64,000 bases of DNA from Halorussus aquaticus (GTDB taxonomy: Archaea > Halobacteriota > Halobacteria > Halobacteriales > Haladaptataceae): NCBI RefSeq assembly GCF_024218795.1, contig NZ_CP100400.1, positions 3,472,001 to 3,536,000 on the forward strand, read 5' to 3'. The notes below the pieces were generated by a model. That model saw only the letters and a list, made by a program, of their open reading frames with translations, made no database searches and was not told the origin of the DNA. Positions 59,179 through 64,000 of the stretch are shown here, piece after piece. Position 1 is the stretch's first letter, and every line of letters begins with the position of its first letter. The position numbers and the translations under genes are program-made.

Positions 59179-60120
59179 GGGCGGCGTCTCATAGTGAACC
59201 CCGGTGTCGATACCGTTCTCGTCAAGGTGCTCCCGAAGGACGTCACGGTCCGGAACCTGAATTACGTATAGGTGATAGACGTGGAAGCTGTCGGCCGCCT
59301 CGGTCGGGGTGGTGATCTCCGGAATCGAGGAGAGGCGTCGATCGTACTTCTGGGCGGCGGCGTTGCGCGCCTCGTTCCACTCGCGGACGAACTCAAGTTG
59401 TCTCCGCCCGACCGCGGCCTTGAACTCGTCGAGTCGATAGTTGAGACCGAGCACCTCGTGGGTCCCGTCTTCGGTCCGCCCGTGGTTCCGTAACGTGCGT
59501 GCCCGCCGGGCGATTTGGTCATCATCGGTGATCAGCATCCCACCGTCGCCTCCCACAGTCATGTTCTTCGACGGGTAGAAACTGAAGGCTCCGACGTCGC
59601 CGACGGTGCCGGCGATGTGGCCGTCCCGCTCGGCGAAGTGAGCCTGGCATGCGTCCTCGACGACCGCGAGGTCGTAGTCGTCAGCGACAGCCTGTATCGC
59701 CTCCATGTCTGCTATCTGCCCATAGATGTGTACTGGTACGATGCCCTGTGGGTTCTCGGCTCGCTCAACTTTACGTTCGAGATCGACGGGGTCCATCGTG
59801 TAGGTGTCCGGGTCAACGTCGACGAACACGGGTTCGGCGTCGACCGAGAGCACGGGACTGACCGTCGCGAAGAACGTGTGACCGGGGACGAACACCTGAT
59901 CACCCTCCCCGATCCCCGCCGCCTGAAGCCCACAGAGGATGGCCGCCGTCCCGCTGTGCAGGCCGACGGCGTGTTCCACGTCGCACGCCTCGGCGAACTC
60001 GGCCTCAAATTTCTCAAGACGGTCGCCCTTCACGTATTGGGTACTCTCAAGTACGTCCGCCGCTCGGTCAACGATTTCGTCGTCGACGTAAATGTCGGTG
60101 AATGGAACCTGTTCCGTCAT
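59077..60120 (-). CDS. DegT/DnrJ/EryC1/StrS aminotransferase, frameshifted near the C terminus
   Basis: This PLP enzyme aminates keto sugars. The 347-residue frame starts MTEQVPFTDIYVDDEIVDRA. The PLP-binding Lys is in FYPSKNMTVGGDGGMLIT, and the Asp pairing with the ring N is in VVEDACQAHFAERDGH. The typical sugar-binding end (HYxxPxHxxPA) breaks after HYETPP, because one G is missing in the run at 59179-59181. The encoded tail is Ser/Arg-rich and stops at 59077. A corrected frame would continue to 59024. See the separate entry for the tail. Confidence 0.82.
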   Translation of the reverse strand: MTEQVPFTDIYVDDEIVDRAADVLESTQYVKGDRLEKFEAEFAEACDVEHAVGLHSGTAAILCGLQAAGIGEGDQVFVPGHTFFATVSPVLSVDAEPVFVDVDPDTYTMDPVDLERKVERAENPQGIVPVHIYGQIADMEAIQAVADDYDLAVVEDACQAHFAERDGHIAGTVGDVGAFSFYPSKNMTVGGDGGMLITDDDQIARRARTLRNHGRTEDGTHEVLGLNYRLDEFKAAVGRRQLEFVREWNEARNAAAQKYDRRLSSIPEITTPTEAADSFHVYHLYVIQVPDRDVLREHLDENGIDTGVHYETPPTGIRRSATAPKARNSNGRNDSVTASCRYRCILG

Positions 60121-60223
60121 GCTTTAACTACGTAATCGGGGATTAGCCTTGGGTCGCTTAAAGACAACGATACCACGAATCGGTGCTGGCGACCCGAAAC
60201 TCAGGTGACGATTCCTAACGGGG

Positions 60224-61009
60224 TTAGAGGTCGAGATCCTCGTAGGAGTTCAACGTCAAGTGGATTTCCTGACCGTTGACGACCGTGTACGAGGGCTTGA
60301 ACGGCGGGAAGTCTAGCGCCCGTATCTTGTCGTACACCGTCTCGAAATCGCCCTTGCAGAGTTCTTTGAGTGGAATCTCCTTCTCGCCGTCCAGACTGCT
60401 CTTAGGGTAGAAGTACTGTTCGCCCTCGAACTCCTCTTGGGAGATCCGCATGTCGTGAACCTCGCCGGAGACGATCTTGGGGATCGTCTCCTTGAACAGT
60501 TCGACCGACTTTTCGCGGGTCTTCTCGTAGAGCGACCGCGCGGTGTCGGTCTCTGTGATGTCGACGAATTTTCGGTCGACGATGTCGCCAGCGTCGACTT
60601 CCTCGGCCATGAAGTGGATGGTGGTCCCGTACTTCCAATGGTCGTCGGCGCGAGCATTCAGTATCGCGTGGCTAAAGACGTTGCTCCCCCGATATCGCGG
60701 TAGCTCGGCCTGATGGAGGTTCAGCGCCCCCTCGGAGGGGTGAGAGAGCAATTCTTCCCCGAGGATGTTCGGGTAGTAGACGCTAACGATGTAGTCGATC
60801 TCGTAGTCCAGGATTCGGTCCTCGTTCTCGGTCGATATTACCGGGTAGCCGAGATCCGTCGCCACCTCACGCACGGACCCCGACCACCACGAATCGTAGC
60901 CTTCGGGGTACGTGACGACCGCACTGACCTCGGTCTCGTCGTGTTCGTACAGGAGTTCCAGACAGGTTTCGCCCAGCGGATGACTGCCGAAGTACCCAAT
61001 CGTGATCAT
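60224..61009 (-). CDS. Sugar N-formyltransferase (methionyl-tRNA formyltransferase fold)
   Basis: This enzyme transfers a formyl group from N10-formyl-tetrahydrofolate to an amino sugar. Its 261 residues from the ATG at 61009 start MITIGYFGSHPLGETCLELL. The N-terminal formyltransferase domain shows the catalytic NxH in ALNLHQAELPRYRGSN and the Asp in EEVDAGDIVDRKF. A C-terminal region near SYTVVNGQEIHLTLNSY resembles OB-like ends of sugar formyltransferases. It is a sugar enzyme rather than Fmt, as shown by its operon. An earlier ATG at 61033 is possible, but the GGTGA seven bases upstream supports 61009. Confidence 0.82.
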   Translation of the reverse strand: MITIGYFGSHPLGETCLELLYEHDETEVSAVVTYPEGYDSWWSGSVREVATDLGYPVISTENEDRILDYEIDYIVSVYYPNILGEELLSHPSEGALNLHQAELPRYRGSNVFSHAILNARADDHWKYGTTIHFMAEEVDAGDIVDRKFVDITETDTARSLYEKTREKSVELFKETIPKIVSGEVHDMRISQEEFEGEQYFYPKSSLDGEKEIPLKELCKGDFETVYDKIRALDFPPFKPSYTVVNGQEIHLTLNSYEDLDL

Positions 61010-61114
61010 TTCGCGTTCACCTGAGATATTCAAAGACGACCGCCTTGACTCCTTAAGTCCTTCTAAACGAAACTTCTTCCGCCGACGAGTGCTATTGATT
61101 ACTAGGGCCGCAAC

Positions 61115-61858
61115 TCACCGTGATCCCGGCGTCGTCGTGGCTTTCCGTTTGCCCCTGAGACGACGTTCTGCCTCGTCGCGGTCCTCCGGGTACCCCACGT
61201 CGATGCGCCAGCCGTCCATCCGGATGGCGTCGATGGTGCGGCCGCTCTGGATGAGCAGGTCGATGGCGTCGCTGATCTCGTACTCGCCGCGGCTCGAGGG
61301 CTGAACGAGGTGGCAGGCGTGGAAGATGGCGGGCGTGAACGTGTAGAAACCCGTCATCACGAGGTTCGACGGCGGCTCCTCAGGTTTCTCGACCACGCTC
61401 GTAATCTCGCCGTCGTCGTTGGTGTCACAGACGCCGTATCGATTCGCCTTCTCGTAGGGGACTTCCTCAACTAGGAAGGCGGCGTCGGTCCCATCCCGTT
61501 GCTGGCGTTCGACGACGTCGTCAAGGTTCGCGTCGAAGACGTTGTCACCCAGCATCAGCATGAAGTCTTCGTCGACGTGTTCCTCGACAGTCAACAGGGC
61601 GTGAGCCAGTCCCTTCTGCTCGCGCTGGTGGGCATACGTAACCGGAACGCCTTCGACCTCGTCGCCGTAGTGGTCGATGATGTCCTCCTTCCGGTATCCC
61701 ACCACGACGACGAACTCGTCGGCACCCAACTCGGCCAACTGCTCGAAGCATCTGGTCAAAATCGGTTTTCCGTCAACCTCGACCATCCCCTTCGGTTTAT
61801 CCTCGGTCAGTGGTCGAAGACGGGTTCCCTCCCCCGCGGCTAGCACGACTGCTTTCAT
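61115..61858 (-). CDS. Glucose-1-phosphate nucleotidyltransferase (AglF/RmlA-like)
   Basis: This 247-residue enzyme makes an NDP-sugar from a sugar 1-phosphate. The start at 61858 gives MKAVVLAAGEGTRLRPLTED, the nucleotide-binding loop. LMLGDNVFDANLDDV supplies a metal-binding Asp, and RYGVCDTNDDGEITSVVEKP the sugar-binding region. In haloarchaea such genes belong to the agl N-glycosylation pathway. The upstream open frame to 61966 is not protein-like. It opens the operon that continues through the formyltransferase, with a TATA-like box upstream. Confidence 0.88.
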   Translation of the reverse strand: MKAVVLAAGEGTRLRPLTEDKPKGMVEVDGKPILTRCFEQLAELGADEFVVVVGYRKEDIIDHYGDEVEGVPVTYAHQREQKGLAHALLTVEEHVDEDFMLMLGDNVFDANLDDVVERQQRDGTDAAFLVEEVPYEKANRYGVCDTNDDGEITSVVEKPEEPPSNLVMTGFYTFTPAIFHACHLVQPSSRGEYEISDAIDLLIQSGRTIDAIRMDGWRIDVGYPEDRDEAERRLRGKRKATTTPGSR

Positions 61859-61883
61859 GTATTTCCGCACCCTCACGCGAGTG

Positions 61884-61892
61884 TTAAATATC
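61884..61892 (-). promoter_or_regulatory. TATA-like box of the nucleotidyltransferase operon
   Basis: On the minus strand GATATTTAA lies 26-34 bp before the ATG at 61858, in an AT-rich block. It supports the start chosen and a short leader. Confidence 0.5.
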
Positions 61893-61929
61893 TTTAGTCT
61901 CGCCACCACGAACCGTACTGGCACCTCAG

Positions 61930-62290
61930 CCGAACCCCGACGCTCTCCGATTGAGGACAAGCGCATCTAACTTCGTCGCAAGGACGACGAACCCATATCT
62001 CGAAAACACCGTGATAAACGGGGTGAAACCGCCGAAAATCGGCGTTGCAGCGCTGCCAGTACGAGGTAGAACTAACCGTACATACAAACTAGAAGTCACG
62101 CCCGGCGAACACGCCGGTAGACTCGCCAGCATCGGTAGGCGAGTAGCCATGCGAACTTGAGTTCTAGTATTAGCCTGAGTAACAGCCCGTTAGGCCTGCT
62201 ACAAACAGCGACTTGGTCTCGCCAGCACTCTCCTGAACAGGTGGAACTCCAACCATCTGCTCATGAGGCTCTAGTATGAAGCAATATTGG
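61930..62290. other. Gene-free stretch between the nucleotidyltransferase and the STT3 relic
   Basis: No coding frame here looks like a protein family I recognise. The GC content is lower than in the flanks. I see no tRNA, inverted repeat or target-site duplication that would reveal an insertion. It may be further decayed sequence of the same relic or of a neighbour. Confidence 0.4.
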
Positions 62291-63406
62291 CTAGAAGAGT
62301 GAAAGCGCTCGAAACACACATGCTATTACCGTCGCAACTGGCACGGATTGGGCCTCCCCTACCCGGAGAATGCTTTCCTTGACCAACGACAGCTCCGTGA
62401 CGCCGACTATGAGTAGTACCGGAACGTAGGTCACCACGTCGGCTTGTTACTTGAGCCCAATGTGTGAGCTGTAGGCGTGATTGCCAGTCCTGCCGATATC
62501 AGTGCACCCCCACCAGCAGTGACCTCTCGGCGGAACGTCGGCGATGCTTTGCACGGTCACGAAGATCTGACTGCCACGACAAGCAGGGGCTGGCCTCCCA
62601 CACCAGCACCTGCCCCGCGACGGCGAAGCTCAAGACAGCGGTGGCAAGCCCCATCCGGGCGTTCGAGAGTTCCTCCCGGTAGCTTCTGCGACCATGACCA
62701 GCGTGAGCGCCGTCAGCGCGGGCCATGGGTAGTCGGCGAATCCGAAACCGGTCCATTATGCGAATACTGGCACCACCGCGAGCAACACTGCCGGCGTAAG
62801 GTGGACCCGCCGGTCGTCTGTCATCCGAACTGCCAACGTGTGGACAAAGACGGTGACCACAAGCGCGCAGACAATAGGATACCACGTAACACCCATCTGG
62901 CGGCATTGATACCGTCAAGGAGGTTGGTCTGCTACTACAGCGTCACGACCATCAGCGGTTCGCCCTTCGCCACTTCAGCGGGGAACCCGGAGAACACGAT
63001 GAAATCCAAGACACCGGTCGCATCCGCGGCGAGTCATTCGATTTAGTTCCGATAGTAGGGGTCGTTCGAGGGGACGAGTGCGAGCACAGCATTGAGCACG
63101 CCCGACTCAGGTCAGGCCACTTGCAGGACCGAGATTGTCTAGAGAGGGATTCCGTCGGTTCTACTTGCCCTGATCGTTCGGCTTCCTTTCCCTGCCAAGT
63201 ACGAACTCACCGCCGAGGGTCAGCGAGTTTGTACTCGTCGCCTTCCTGAACGATGAGGTCACGAAAGACGAATTCGCTGAAGGTCCCCAAGTCTAGCGAC
63301 ACTCCTCAAAGGTCCACCCATCCTCCTGCTCATTGAGCATGAGGAGGTCACGGAGGTCCGGCCACTTCGCGAGGAAGTCATCAGTCACCTCACGCACGTC
63401 AGTCAT
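62291..63406 (-). pseudogene. Relic of an STT3/AglB-type oligosaccharyltransferase
   Basis: The minus strand holds an ordered series of fragments in changing frames that together resemble the first third of haloarchaeal STT3-like membrane glycosyltransferases. From 63406: TDVREVTDDFLAKWPDLRDL (N-terminal cytosolic part), LGTFSEFVFRDLIVQEGDEY, then SNDPYYRN at 63049-63066 (the DPYYYR-type motif). LDFIVFSGFPAEVAKGEPLM follows, then VTVFVHTLAVRMTDDRRVHL, FADYPWPALTALTLVMVAEA, AVAGQVLVWEASP, and VVTYVPVLLIVGVTELSLVK. At least five frameshifts or stops separate them, and the C-terminal catalytic half is missing. Confidence 0.72.
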
Positions 63407-63503
63407 GGTAGATGATCTGTTAGCATCCCCATAACCCGGTGACAGGGACGAACGAGGCTCTCGGACTGAAAACATGTGTAACAAGTTCCGCATGAGATAG
63501 TGC

Positions 63504-64000
63504 CTACTCAGACGACGAGTCCGAGTTGACAACATCCTCGAACACCTTCCAAACCTGTCGAACAACGATTTTCAGATCGAGCCAGAACGACTGTCGGCGG
63601 ATGTATTCGAGGTCGTACCGGAGCTTCGCGGTCGGGTCTGTGCTCTTAGCGTCGTTAATCTGGGCCAATCCCGTAAGTCCAGGTTTGACGAACCATCGCT
63701 TGCGCCACATGTCGGTCTCCTCCTCAAGCAGCTGCTCCTCGTCAGTCCAGACAGCCCGCGGTCCCACGACACTCATGTCGCCGGTGAGTATCGACCATAG
63801 TTGCGGTATCTCGTCGAGATGGGTCTTCCGGAGAACACGCCCGACGCGGGTGATGCGGTCGTTCTCCTCGTCGTTGATTGGTGTCACCGATTCACGCTCG
63901 GGAATCATTGTCCGAAACTTGTACACGGTGAACGTGTCGCCGAATTCGGCGGTCCGCTTCTGGTTGTACAGGACCGGCCCCTCGCTGTCGAACTTGATCG
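63504..64000 (-). CDS. Polyprenyl-phosphate sugar-1-phosphate transferase (partial)
   Basis: The frame is open to the window edge, so the N terminus is outside. The visible 165 residues are the bacterial sugar-transferase domain: KFDSEGPVLYNQKR, YKFRTMIPERESVTPINDEE, TRVGRVLRKTHLDEIPQLWS, LTGDMSVVGPRA and KPGLTGLAQIND. This enzyme starts glycan assembly by placing the first sugar phosphate on a polyprenyl carrier. The internal ATG at 63926 is not the real start, since the conserved segment before it is in frame. It stands just before the STT3 relic. Confidence 0.9.
   Translation of the reverse strand, partial: IKFDSEGPVLYNQKRTAEFGDTFTVYKFRTMIPERESVTPINDEENDRITRVGRVLRKTHLDEIPQLWSILTGDMSVVGPRAVWTDEEQLLEEETDMWRKRWFVKPGLTGLAQINDAKSTDPTAKLRYDLEYIRRQSFWLDLKIVVRQVWKVFEDVVNSDSSSE

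Overview
The window is chromosomal DNA from a haloarchaeon (class Halobacteria). The evidence is a GC-rich, strongly acidic predicted proteome, archaeal information-processing genes (PAN, aIF5B/IF-2, aIF2-gamma, Rpo7, Spt4, eS24, eS31, Nob1, Pus10, a Kae1-Bud32 fusion), Tat signal peptides on exported proteins, a PGF-CTERM surface protein, and TATA-like boxes 23-33 bp before start codons, which suggests short or absent leaders. The genus cannot be fixed from the sequence alone; Halorussus- or Haladaptatus-like genomes are only a guess.

Bases 1-45,200 are mostly core genome. They hold an M28 peptidase (partial), PepF, a chemotaxis transducer without an extracellular domain, PAN, a MATE exporter, Pus10, a PIN/antitoxin pair with a three-copy operator-like repeat, an ERCC4 nuclease, RNase HII, a Tat-exported cysteine-rich protein, SecF-SecD, Pgi, a BGTF surface protein, a CPBP protease, PRC-barrel/Nob1, IF-2, a Tat beta-propeller, a 23-bp tandem repeat array, PdaD, a cupin and an XTP pyrophosphatase. 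The translation/transcription supercluster follows: aIF2-gamma, PIN protein, rpo7, spt4, dephospho-CoA kinase, eS24, eS31, kae1-bud32. Next come UppP and the glycan-precursor pair GlmU-like/GlmS, then an MFS transporter, a carboxymuconolactone-decarboxylase-like protein and a PEP-mutase/isocitrate-lyase-like enzyme.

From about 45,200 to the end the window is a surface-glycan / protein-glycosylation cluster with scattered orientation and locally lower GC. It has a DUF4330 pair, two sulfatase-fold enzymes, a Wzy-like polymerase, a Wzx-like flippase, GT4 and GT2 glycosyltransferases, an AsnB-type amidotransferase, an AT-rich membrane acyltransferase, and a minus-strand operon that runs nucleotidyltransferase, N-formyltransferase, DegT aminotransferase, Gfo/Idh/MocA dehydrogenase, GT2. 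A polyprenyl-phosphate sugar-1-phosphate transferase runs off the right end. The operon content fits synthesis and transfer of an N-formylated amino sugar, but the aminotransferase has a 1-bp frameshift near its C terminus. Between the nucleotidyltransferase and the sugar transferase lies a heavily decayed relic of an STT3/AglB-type oligosaccharyltransferase. I see no rRNA, complete tRNA, CRISPR array or intact insertion sequence.

The observations most worth follow-up are the Tat-exported protein with 12 cysteines in its last 33 residues, the N-formyl sugar operon with its frameshift, the STT3 relic, the PIN/antitoxin operator repeats, and the 23-bp tandem array.
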